Source: Clostridiaceae bacterium (GTDB taxonomy: Bacteria > Bacillota > Clostridia > Oscillospirales > Acutalibacteraceae). From it: a DNA stretch of 18,485 bases. Shown here piece after piece: positions 1 through 7,362 of this stretch. A program made the position numbers and the translations under genes. The number at the start of each line of letters is the position of its first letter. The first letter of the stretch is position 1. Location: the NCBI GenBank assembly GCA_016296885.1, contig JAEDHT010000036.1, forward strand, positions 1-18,485. Direction: 5' to 3'. The notes under the pieces are model-generated. The model had not been told where the DNA came from and did not search any database. It saw nothing but the letters and a program-made list of their open reading frames with translations.

Positions 1-16
1 TTGTTTCCATTCTTCT

Positions 17-25
17 ATTATATCA
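17..25 (-). promoter_or_regulatory. possible extended -10 promoter reading off the left edge
   Basis: On the minus strand the sequence reads TGATATAAT, an extended -10 element (TGn followed by consensus TATAAT). I see no matching -35 at normal spacing. Transcription would leave the window within about 10 bases, so its target is not visible. The rest of 1-157 holds nothing I can identify. Confidence 0.35.
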
Positions 26-144
26 CACTTTTACGATTTTGGGAGTAGAACCCAATTGGATATTTATTGAAAGAAGCTTCATCTCACTGCATAATCATCA
101 TACTAGCACAGACAAGGCTGATATGCTATTAATTCACTAATAAA

Positions 145-195
145 TACAATAAATATAGCCTTTGAGAGGTGGTGTTTATACCAATTCTCAAAGGC
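145..195 (-). terminator. Rho-independent terminator of the cyclophilin gene
   Basis: A 10-bp perfect inverted repeat (158-167 with 186-195, arms GCCTTTGAGA and TCTCAAAGGC) lies just past the stop codon of the minus-strand gene at 203. Short inner pairing (171-173 with 180-182) extends it. On the minus strand the stem is followed by an AT-rich tract (TATATTTATTG) rather than a pure U run. Confidence 0.7.
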
Positions 196-202
196 TTAAT
201 TA

Positions 203-1093
203 TTATCCGTTGTATTCTGTGATTTCTATGCTATTGATTATTATATCATTGATTGGTTTTGAGCTATCTGCATCTACCTCTACCGCCGCAATAGCATTAA
301 CAACATCCATTCCGTCAAACACCTGTGCAAACACTGCGTGTCCTCTGTTTATAGTGTTGAATGCGCCATCAAGGAAGTAGTTTCCGCCATATTTTTCATA
401 CATAAGCTTGATATTCTCCGGCACGAGAGATGGGTCAAAAAACGCATTGTAAGACTGCTGTTTGTATAATTCGATATCTGATTCACTATATTGTCCCTTA
501 AGGGATTCTAAGTAATCTTCAAATTGCTTTAGGTTTGCAGCTATAGAGTCCCAGTTGATGCTTTCCGGATCATGGCTTTGATTAATAAAGAACTGGCTAC
601 CATTTGTGTTTGAACCACTGTTTGCCATTGCCACACTACCATAAACATTTACAACATTCTCTGAGAACTCGTCCTCAAAGCTATCTCCCCATATGCTCTC
701 ACCACCGGTGCCATCGCCTTTTGGATCGCCACCCTGAATCATAAAGCCGTCCATTACTCTGTGGAATGTAAGTCCATCATAATATCCGTCTTTAGCATGG
801 GTAATAAAATTCTCTACAGTCTTTGGTGCTTCTTCAGGGAAAAACTTCATTGTAATATCGCCCATAGATGTGTGCAATATAGCGATCGTATCACCCTTTT
901 TAGGAGCTGTCAACTGAGGGAAATCCTCGTCTATCAAGGTTTTTTCCACAGGTGCAGATGTACTGGAAACCTGAGAAGTTGTTTCTGCATCTGATGCCTT
1001 AGAGTCAGTGTTTTTGTTATCGCTACAACCGGCAAGAAATGCCGATGTCAGTGCAATAGCAACTAAAAGTGAAATTATTGATGTTTTTTTCAT
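203..1093 (-). CDS. Cyclophilin-type peptidyl-prolyl cis-trans isomerase, lipoprotein
   Basis: Predicted to isomerise X-Pro bonds in exported proteins while lipid-anchored on the outer face of the membrane. The start is taken at the ATG at 1093 because AAAGGA lies upstream of it; an in-frame TTG at 1114 precedes that Shine-Dalgarno sequence. The 296-residue product has a signal peptide ending in lipobox LAGC (Cys23), then a Ser/Thr-rich linker to about residue 50. The cyclophilin domain runs from about 68 to 292. The catalytic signature FHRVMDGFMIQGGDP holds Arg112, Phe117 and Gln120, equivalent to R55, F60 and Q63 of human CypA, and NGSQFFI and GHAVFAQVF are also recognisable. The oddity is an insertion of about 70 residues (171-240), rich in charged and aromatic residues, between QFFI and the FLDG motif. 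There Phe240 seems to replace the usual Trp. It is monocistronic and divergent from the S1-domain gene. Family assignment is secure; the role of the insert is unknown. Confidence 0.93.
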   Translation of the reverse strand: MKKTSIISLLVAIALTSAFLAGCSDNKNTDSKASDAETTSQVSSTSAPVEKTLIDEDFPQLTAPKKGDTIAILHTSMGDITMKFFPEEAPKTVENFITHAKDGYYDGLTFHRVMDGFMIQGGDPKGDGTGGESIWGDSFEDEFSENVVNVYGSVAMANSGSNTNGSQFFINQSHDPESINWDSIAANLKQFEDYLESLKGQYSESDIELYKQQSYNAFFDPSLVPENIKLMYEKYGGNYFLDGAFNTINRGHAVFAQVFDGMDVVNAIAAVEVDADSSKPINDIIINSIEITEYNG

Positions 1094-1246
1094 TGTTTTT
1101 TCAATTCCTTTCAAAGTAAAAATTAATTATAACAACATAGCTAAAATGTATAATATCTACGTTTAATGTTGGTTGGACATTATTGTGTCATATTCAAAAA
1201 ATCGAGCTCATATACTATATCGACAACATAAATAGGAGGTCCCAAA

Positions 1247-2173
1247 ATGACAGATTTTTATCCGGAAGGAAAATTTATAGAGAGTGCCGAAAATAAGTAC
1301 TATCTTAAAAGCATTTCTAATCTATCTCAGGCACAGCGTGAGGGCAGGATTCTCGAAGCAAAGGCAATCGTTTGCGACTCTAATCACAACCTGATAGTTG
1401 ATTTAGGCTGTTGCAAAGGAATTATATACAGAGATGAGGGTGCGCTTGGTATAAGAGAAGGCACCGTGCGTGATATCGCAATAATATCACGTGTAAATCG
1501 CCCTGTATGCTTTATAATAACAGATTTTGAGAGAGACAGCAACAACAATATCCGTGCGGTACTCTCACGAAGAGCCGCTCAGGAAAAATGCATGAATGAG
1601 TATGTGCTGAGGCTAAAAAAGGGCGATATCATACCGGCAAAGATAACCCACACCGAAGCCTTTGGTGCTTTTGCTGATATTGGATGTGGCATAGCATCGC
1701 TCATGCCCATAGATATGATATCTGTGTCACGAATTGATCATCCCAGAGAAAGATTTACTATAGGCATGGATGTGAAAGCTATAGTAAAAACAATAGATAA
1801 TGGACGAATCAGCCTTTCTCATAAAGAATTGCTTGGCTCATGGCAGGAAAATGCAGATATGTTCTCTGTAGGTGAAACCGTTGCCGGTGTAATAAGAAGC
1901 ATAGAGGAATATGGTGCTTTTGTAGAGCTTACACCAAATCTTGCAGGACTGGCAGAGCTAAAGGAAAACATCCATCCCGGTCAACAGGCAAGTGTCTACA
2001 TAAAAAATATCATTCCTGATAAAATGAAGATCAAGCTAATTATTATTGAAACATTTAACGATGATAATACAATACCACAGCCAAATTATTTTTATGACGA
2101 CACACACATGGATTACTTTAGATATTCACCCCAATGCTGTGACAGAATTGTTGAGACTGTTTTTAATGAATAG
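1247..2173 (+). CDS. S1 RNA-binding domain protein (RpsA-like)
   Basis: A 308-residue cytoplasmic protein built from S1-type OB folds. Two repeats are clear: about 124-194 (GDIIPAKITHTEAFGAFADIG to ISLSHKEL) and about 206-267 (GETVAGVIRSIEEYGAFVEL to KIKLII). Both carry the GAF(A/V)(D/E) core of S1 domains. The region at about 35-110 (EAKAIVCDSNHNLIVDLG) reads like a third, diverged S1 domain. A strong AGGAGGT at 1234-1240 sets the ATG start. This matches the short S1-like proteins of Clostridia, which resemble bS1 but have fewer repeats than the six of Enterobacteria. It probably binds mRNA or the ribosome; the exact role is not deducible. The divergent upstream region (1115-1233) has several TATAAT-like hexamers but no well-spaced -35. 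The gene ends 14 bp from the convergent gene at 2188 with no terminator visible between them. Confidence 0.85.
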   Translation: MTDFYPEGKFIESAENKYYLKSISNLSQAQREGRILEAKAIVCDSNHNLIVDLGCCKGIIYRDEGALGIREGTVRDIAIISRVNRPVCFIITDFERDSNNNIRAVLSRRAAQEKCMNEYVLRLKKGDIIPAKITHTEAFGAFADIGCGIASLMPIDMISVSRIDHPRERFTIGMDVKAIVKTIDNGRISLSHKELLGSWQENADMFSVGETVAGVIRSIEEYGAFVELTPNLAGLAELKENIHPGQQASVYIKNIIPDKMKIKLIIIETFNDDNTIPQPNYFYDDTHMDYFRYSPQCCDRIVETVFNE

Positions 2174-2187
2174 ATATGTTATGCATT

Positions 2188-2862
2188 TTATATTAAGTTG
2201 GGAACTAAGAGATTAAGTAGAATCCAAATAACTATAAAACCCAGAGCAACAACTCCTATTCCTATCAAAACAAACATCATAATTTTCGAACTGAAGCGGC
2301 TTACTTTTGCAGCGGTAGTAATCGGCACCGGTGGCTCCTGCTCATAAGCGCCGCTTCTTTCATTTATAGATGTAAAGAAGGCTTCACTGTCCTTTATTGT
2401 CTTAAACCTTGTGTTCTTTCTGCTATCTTTTAGTTTTTTATATTTTAGTCCATAAAAGTCGCAGATATATTTCATCAGTACAGAACCGGTCATGGTTTCA
2501 AGCTCATTTGGTGCATCAGGTAGCATTATTATCATTTGCTTACCACTCTGAATGATGTATCCATCACAATTGCCCTTTGAGTTTTCTATTCGCTTACAAG
2601 TGATTTCACCATCGCCAAGTGGCTCGATACTTCTGGAGAGGATATCTACAATATTAGTTTCATCTTCCCTGAAAAGCCCGCCCAATATAAACACTAGGTT
2701 ACTTCTGTTAAGCGCAGTTTTAAGCTGATCTGCAAGATCTAATGGGCTTGTTGCGACCATGGTTCTGGTCACCTTGAGCTCTGTGCTGAGAATCTTTTTA
2801 TTAAATATTTGATGATTTATTCCAGTTTTTCTTGCAACATAAAAAATAATTTCACACTGCAT
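2188..2862 (-). CDS. Tail-anchored protein with degenerate MoCF/CinA-like domain
   Basis: A 224-residue protein I do not recognise as a named family. The start is placed at the ATG at 2862, with AGAGGT six bases upstream; an in-frame GTG at 2880 precedes that site. Residues 1-140 follow the order of a MoCF-biosynthesis/CinA-type fold: a first strand (EIIFYVA), a helix, then NLVFILGGL at 55-63 (compare VxxTGGLGPTxDD in CinA), and MIIMLPDAPNELETM at 110-124 (compare the LPGPPxEMxPM segment of CinA). The conserved glycine of the PGxP motif is Asp here, and the GPT..DD region is altered, so it is probably not a standard enzyme. After a charged linker a single hydrophobic helix (about 194-216) ends the protein, implying a cytoplasmic domain anchored by its C-terminus. 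The same strand-motif order occurs at the N-terminus of the sortase encoded 67 bp upstream. The domain call is inference by eye. Confidence 0.6.
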   Translation of the reverse strand: MQCEIIFYVARKTGINHQIFNKKILSTELKVTRTMVATSPLDLADQLKTALNRSNLVFILGGLFREDETNIVDILSRSIEPLGDGEITCKRIENSKGNCDGYIIQSGKQMIIMLPDAPNELETMTGSVLMKYICDFYGLKYKKLKDSRKNTRFKTIKDSEAFFTSINERSGAYEQEPPVPITTAAKVSRFSSKIMMFVLIGIGVVALGFIVIWILLNLLVPNLI

Positions 2863-2929
2863 TAAATTACCTCTTTTCACTAATCAATATTATGAAAATT
2901 TTAATCTAAAATCAATATACAACGTAAAG

Positions 2930-4771
2930 TTACTCTTGGCTTGACACTTCATCATCTAATGGGATATCACTAGTTTCGTCTGTGACTTCCTCATCTGTCG
3001 GAATGCTTTCTGTAAATTCACTCGATGTAGTATCGGACGGAGAAGACTCATCAGGAATAACTTGCAGAACATCATCGGTAGTATCGTCTGAACTCTCTGC
3101 TGAGGATGTATCTTCTTCTGATGAGGTTGTTTCTGAGGAAGTTGTTTGTGATGCAACCTCATTATAGTCTGGGCTTTCATTAATGAAGAAATAGCCTGGA
3201 TCTACCATTGGTCCGGAAATTCCATTGCCATCATACCAGCTTATGCCGCCACTCGAATAAACATTTTCAAATGTGGTAGTTGCAGGTGGACGTCCTCCAC
3301 GATCCTGATACCATATCTTAGGATACACAGGGTTAGAATTATAATATGCATTTGAAGTGCTAAAGCTAAAACCGTTTTCTTTTTCGTTCTCTCTAATTTT
3401 GCGTGCCACTACTACTGTTCTGAACTCTTTATACTCATAGGAACAAGTGGATAGTGTCATCAACGTGTCATTCTCATTCACTGTAACAGGGGTATTTATC
3501 AATGAGCGCATTCTGCACTGATAAACATAATTGATAAACTCTGATTCCGTATTAAAGGATCCTTTGAGATAATCAAAAAAGATACCGTGATCATTTCTTG
3601 TATTTGTAATAAACACAGCAAAAACTACATATTCAGAAGTTTCCTTCCTGTTAGTAAATGTAAATGTAGGTGTAGACTGATAAAAACCGAGACTTTTATA
3701 GTTGCAGATTTCGCTGAACATTAGGTTATTCCCGCTGTTATGACCATGTAATATCACATTTTTAGAGTCAACACCCTTGTTAGAGCGGTAGTCTATAAAT
3801 ATACTACCATAATTACTCGTATTTCCCTTGAAATCCTGGTACAAATACTTTTGATAAGATGCATTGTCAGACTTACTATAAAGCACAGGATAGTCTACAT
3901 TTTTAGTATTTGGAATGTAAATCCATCCTTGTACCTCATCATTAATGGCAATGAGCGTTTTGAAAGAGTCTATTACTCCATCGCTGTCTTTATCTGTTTT
4001 AACAGTACCGTCAGATGACTCATCATCAATGCTCATTGCATTGTAATATAGGTCTTTAAGCTCATCATACGTACCCTGCACCTGCGCAGGCTCAATCAGC
4101 TTTGACTTTATGATTATTCCGCCGGACACCACTACAGCAATGATAGCCACCATGAAAAGAATTTTTCTGACACATTCTATAGTGCTGTCACCCTTCACCG
4201 GCACATAATACTTCCAAGATAATGGCGACACCTTAGTATGTTCATAGCTGAAATAATCATATTCCGACTGACTATTGTTGGTCTTTTCTATAAGATCACT
4301 GTTGTTAAGGCGATCCACAGCCTTTTTCACCATTTCAGCATTGCTCACACCTGATAGCTCGCTCTTTGGAAAAGCAATAAGCGTTACATCGTCACATACA
4401 GTAAAACAGGCATTATAGCCGTTGCCCATATCTCCTAGGGAATATATCGGTCTTATTACATTGCCTTTCTTTCCTTTTGATTGTGAGGTAGTTCCATCTA
4501 TTGGTTTCGCAATTTTTTCAAATGCTTCTATCACAGGGCAGGTGTTTGTTTTGCCCAGTCCGTTAAATATCAGCACTATGTCTATCTTATCTTTTCCCTT
4601 CTGGGTTTGCTTTAGTGTAGATATAATCTTGCCACCATCATAAGCAACATTAGTATTATACATAACCTTAATGTCATTTTTTAAGAGAACGTCAACAATC
4701 TCGTTTGAGTCCTCCTTTTGAGATGACATTTTTTTCTTGTCTTTGTATAAGTAATAAATTTCCGAATTCAT
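2930..4771 (-). CDS. Class B sortase with N-terminal MoCF-like domain and acidic tail
   Basis: A 613-residue membrane transpeptidase, predicted to cleave sorting signals and attach proteins to the cell surface. The sortase core lies at about 265-460. It has the class B opening (WIYIPNTKNVDYPVLYS), the His motif LHGHN (catalytic His344), the Cys motif TLSTC (Cys443) and the Arg in EFRTVVVARK (Arg451). Unusually, about 200 cytoplasmic residues precede the single transmembrane helix (203-222). They contain IDIVLIFNGLG at 63-73 and DDVTLIAFPKSEL at 127-139, in the same order as the MoCF/CinA-like motifs of the downstream protein. After the helix is a DxDxDGxxD calcium-loop-like motif (260-268). 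Residues 461-613 extend past the normal sortase end and finish in an acidic Ser/Thr-rich low-complexity tail (about 535-613). AGGAAGTG precedes the ATG. The gene lies 48 bp after thiI and is probably co-transcribed with it. No LPXTG-like substrate is in the window. The sortase call is secure; the N-domain call is inference. Confidence 0.9.
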   Translation of the reverse strand: MNSEIYYLYKDKKKMSSQKEDSNEIVDVLLKNDIKVMYNTNVAYDGGKIISTLKQTQKGKDKIDIVLIFNGLGKTNTCPVIEAFEKIAKPIDGTTSQSKGKKGNVIRPIYSLGDMGNGYNACFTVCDDVTLIAFPKSELSGVSNAEMVKKAVDRLNNSDLIEKTNNSQSEYDYFSYEHTKVSPLSWKYYVPVKGDSTIECVRKILFMVAIIAVVVSGGIIIKSKLIEPAQVQGTYDELKDLYYNAMSIDDESSDGTVKTDKDSDGVIDSFKTLIAINDEVQGWIYIPNTKNVDYPVLYSKSDNASYQKYLYQDFKGNTSNYGSIFIDYRSNKGVDSKNVILHGHNSGNNLMFSEICNYKSLGFYQSTPTFTFTNRKETSEYVVFAVFITNTRNDHGIFFDYLKGSFNTESEFINYVYQCRMRSLINTPVTVNENDTLMTLSTCSYEYKEFRTVVVARKIRENEKENGFSFSTSNAYYNSNPVYPKIWYQDRGGRPPATTTFENVYSSGGISWYDGNGISGPMVDPGYFFINESPDYNEVASQTTSSETTSSEEDTSSAESSDDTTDDVLQVIPDESSPSDTTSSEFTESIPTDEEVTDETSDIPLDDEVSSQE

Positions 4772-4819
4772 ATATAATCACTTCCTAAATTCAAAAATTT
4801 TATATAATTGATATGTTAA

Positions 4820-5992
4820 TTAAAAACCTATCTTTGTTATCTTGAGGTTATTCATAGCTTCTTCTATAAGCTCGTCAAAACCTGCTTTTTCTTCAGCTTC
4901 TATCACATATTGTAGGACCGGTCTTGTGCGTGGATGTTTTGGTGTGAACACAGTACAACAATCCTCATATGGCTGTATCGAAATATCAAATGTGCCGATC
5001 TTTCTTGAGATATCCACTATATCTGTTTTGTCCATACCTATAAGTGGTCTGAACACAGGCATCTGGCACGCCGAATCGGTACATACCATTGCATATAGAG
5101 TCTGGCTTGCTACCTGTCCCAAGCTTTCGCCTGTGATTAATGCATGGCAATCATCCTTTTGAGCTATTCGTTGTGATATTTTCATCATAAGTCTTCTCAT
5201 AATGATAGTGAAAAGCTCTTCCGGGCACTCGTTATGGATTTTCTCTTGAATTTTTGTAAAAGGAACTGTAATCATTATCATTCTACCGCTGTATTTAGAC
5301 ACCTGTTCCATAAGATCGCAAACCTTTTGTTCGGCACGCTCACTTGTGTAAGGCGGGCTAGCAAAGTGGATTCCCTCAAGTACTAAGCCACGCTTTGCCA
5401 TCATATAAGCTGCCACAGGGCTATCAATACCGCCTGATATAAGCACAGCAGCTCTGCCGGATGTACCCACAGGCATTCCGCCGGCACCTTTCTCTGCATT
5501 TGCTCTCACAAAAGCCATCGTATCTCTTATCTCTACTGTAACGGTAATCTCAGGGTTATGCACATCCACATGGAGATTAGGATAATTTTCTAAAATAACT
5601 CCACCAATTTCAGCAGAGATCTCCGGCGATTTTAACGGGAATTTCTTGTCACTTCGCTTTGCCTCTACCTTAAAGGACTCAGCAAAGCTGAGTTTATCTC
5701 TAAGATATTCCACAGCACAGGATGTAATTGCATCCATATCCTTTTCTACAGCGCAGGCACGTGAATATGCTGATATACCAAAAACATGACCTATTCGATC
5801 AGCTACATCGTCCATATCAATATCAGCATCAAGTGGCTCAACTGATATAGTAGATTGAGCTATTTCAATATTAAATCTTCCAAGCGATTTTATCTTTTGT
5901 TTTATATTTTTTATCAAAACATCCTCAAAAGAACGTCTGTTGAGTCCTTTGAGAGCTATTTCTCCAAGCTTAATTAATATAACTTCTTTCAT
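4820..5992 (-). CDS. thiI: tRNA 4-thiouridine synthase ThiI
   Basis: ThiI adenylates U8 of tRNA and, with sulfur from a cysteine desulfurase, forms 4-thiouridine; in some bacteria it also feeds thiamine thiazole synthesis. The 390-residue product has an N-terminal ferredoxin-like plus THUMP region (about 1-165). The PP-loop ATP pyrophosphatase motif SGGIDSP (186-192) and the downstream GESLGQVASQT segment are present. EDCCTVFTPKHPRTRP (343-358) holds the cysteine position that corresponds to the conserved Cys344 of the E. coli enzyme. The C-terminal rhodanese domain of the E. coli protein is absent, as in Bacillus ThiI, where a dedicated NifS-type desulfurase supplies the persulfide. That partner is encoded 21 bp upstream. 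AGGAGA sits five bases before the ATG. Confidence 0.96.
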   Translation of the reverse strand: MKEVILIKLGEIALKGLNRRSFEDVLIKNIKQKIKSLGRFNIEIAQSTISVEPLDADIDMDDVADRIGHVFGISAYSRACAVEKDMDAITSCAVEYLRDKLSFAESFKVEAKRSDKKFPLKSPEISAEIGGVILENYPNLHVDVHNPEITVTVEIRDTMAFVRANAEKGAGGMPVGTSGRAAVLISGGIDSPVAAYMMAKRGLVLEGIHFASPPYTSERAEQKVCDLMEQVSKYSGRMIMITVPFTKIQEKIHNECPEELFTIIMRRLMMKISQRIAQKDDCHALITGESLGQVASQTLYAMVCTDSACQMPVFRPLIGMDKTDIVDISRKIGTFDISIQPYEDCCTVFTPKHPRTRPVLQYVIEAEEKAGFDELIEEAMNNLKITKIGF

Positions 5993-6013
5993 ATATTTCT
6001 CCTGTGTAAAATG

Positions 6014-7147
6014 TTATTTTGCCCGTGCAAGTGTCTGAATACCTTGCACCAACACATCATAAAATATCTCTATTTCCTCCACAGTGTTTAACTCAGAAAA
6101 GCTAAGCCTAATAGCACTGTCTGAAATTTCTCTTTTTAGCCCCATAGCTTCCAGCACATAACTAGCTTTGCCTTTGGCACAAGCCGACCCACTGGACACA
6201 TATATTCCGTTAAGCGACAGATGGTGTAGCATTGTTTCGCTTCTTATCCCCGGCACACTAAAATTAATTATGTTCTTCACGGCATTGCAAGGTGAGTTAA
6301 TTACAATACCATCTGTTTTTGTAAGCATATCCATGCAAACCTTATGGAGCATATTCATGTGAGATTGGTGAAAATCTGATGGTATCTGCTTTACAGCTTC
6401 TCCAAAGCCTGCTATGGCTGAGGTGTTCTCTGTTCCCGGTCTAACTTTACCTTGCTGTTCTCCGCCAAATATTATTGGGCTAACACGCACACCTTTTCTT
6501 ATAAATAGCGCGCCCACTCCCTTAGGACCATGCACCTTATGACTGCTTATTGTGAGCAAATCCACACCCAGTTTTTTCGGTTTTACAGGCATTTTTCCGA
6601 ACGCCTGCACAGCATCACAATGCATATATGCTTGTAGCTTTTTGTGTGCAATCACCTTTGATGCCACATCTATCGGAACAATAGATCCCACCTCATTATT
6701 TACAAGCATCATACTTACAAGGATAGTGTCTTTATCTATGGCATTGATAATTTTTTCGGGAGAGAGATTACCCTTATCATCAGGCTTGATATAGGTGACT
6801 TCAAAGCCTTTTTTTTCAAGCTGTGCCATACACTCCATCACACTACTATGCTCAAAAGCTGTTGTAACAATCTTTTTTCCAAGTCTTTTTTTTACGTCAG
6901 CGGTGCCAAAAATAGCAAGATTGTTCGCCTCGGTGCCACCTGAGCAAAAATATATTTCATCCTTATCTACGGAGAGCATATCTGCAATTATTTTTCGTGC
7001 AGATGTCAGTTCATTCTCCGCAAGCATACCTTTGATATGCAACGAAGATGCATTTCCATAATTATTAATCATCATATCATACATCTTATCACAGGCCTCT
7101 TTACATACAGATGTAGTGGCGCTGTTATCAAAATATATTTCCCTCAA
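6014..7147 (-). CDS. Cysteine desulfurase (NifS/IscS-like), partner of ThiI
   Basis: A PLP enzyme that converts cysteine to alanine and delivers persulfide sulfur. The 377-residue protein opens with IYFDNSATT. It has His100 (AFEHSS), Asp178 and Gln181 (HCDAVQ), the PLP lysine Lys204 (SSHKVHGPKG) and the mobile-loop catalytic Cys323 (SSGSACAKGK). The start is a TTG at 7147, supported by GGAGGTG at 7155-7161 with seven-base spacing. The first in-frame ATG would remove the conserved N-terminal strand, so the TTG start is well supported. It is first in a minus-strand run with thiI 21 bp downstream, and has a near-consensus promoter at 7189-7217. The context indicates a thiI-dedicated desulfurase (like B. 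subtilis NifZ) rather than the Suf/Isc housekeeping enzyme: no scaffold gene or IscR is present. Confidence 0.95.
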   Translation of the reverse strand: MREIYFDNSATTSVCKEACDKMYDMMINNYGNASSLHIKGMLAENELTSARKIIADMLSVDKDEIYFCSGGTEANNLAIFGTADVKKRLGKKIVTTAFEHSSVMECMAQLEKKGFEVTYIKPDDKGNLSPEKIINAIDKDTILVSMMLVNNEVGSIVPIDVASKVIAHKKLQAYMHCDAVQAFGKMPVKPKKLGVDLLTISSHKVHGPKGVGALFIRKGVRVSPIIFGGEQQGKVRPGTENTSAIAGFGEAVKQIPSDFHQSHMNMLHKVCMDMLTKTDGIVINSPCNAVKNIINFSVPGIRSETMLHHLSLNGIYVSSGSACAKGKASYVLEAMGLKREISDSAIRLSFSELNTVEEIEIFYDVLVQGIQTLARAK

Positions 7148-7188
7148 AAAAAGACACCTCCAATCGTATCACATAATACAACTCATAT

Positions 7189-7217
7189 ATTATACATCAT
7201 CTAATCTTATACTGCAA
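7189..7217 (-). promoter_or_regulatory. Sigma-A type promoter for the desulfurase-thiI-sortase run
   Basis: On the minus strand: -35 TTGCAG (7217-7212), 17-bp spacer, consensus -10 TATAAT (7194-7189). It lies about 40 bp upstream of the TTG start of the cysteine desulfurase gene. The remaining sequence between here and 7322 is AT-rich and holds no other signal I can support. Confidence 0.75.
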
Positions 7218-7321
7218 ATATTTTTTATCTGATGATATAAAAATGCCTTCAAAATCACCAAATTTCTCTATTTTATAATAGTTTTAAAGATTTATCTCGT
7301 TTTTTTATCTTATACACGCCT

Positions 7322-7362
7322 AAAAAAAGTGGGCAAATCAACCATATTAGTTAACCTTGCCC
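7322..7362 (-). terminator. Rho-independent terminator overlapping the end of the dockerin gene
   Basis: On the minus strand GGGCAA (7362-7357) pairs with TTGCCC (7336-7331), with further GU-containing pairing of GTTAAC with GTTGAT inside, then AC and a run of seven T (7328-7322). The stop codon of the gene lies inside the hairpin. Confidence 0.8.

Noticed and set aside
162..380. 72-residue plus-strand ORF antisense to the cyclophilin gene end
   Set aside because: Lies over the terminator and the complement of a clear coding gene; no ribosome binding site.
2982..3167. Ser/Val-rich plus-strand ORF opposite the sortase tail
   Set aside because: It is the complement of the acidic Ser/Thr low-complexity tail, with no ribosome site or family resemblance.
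2956..3180. His/Gln/Lys-rich minus-strand ORF in another frame of the sortase tail
   Set aside because: Frame-shifted reading of the same low-complexity repeats; no independent start signal.
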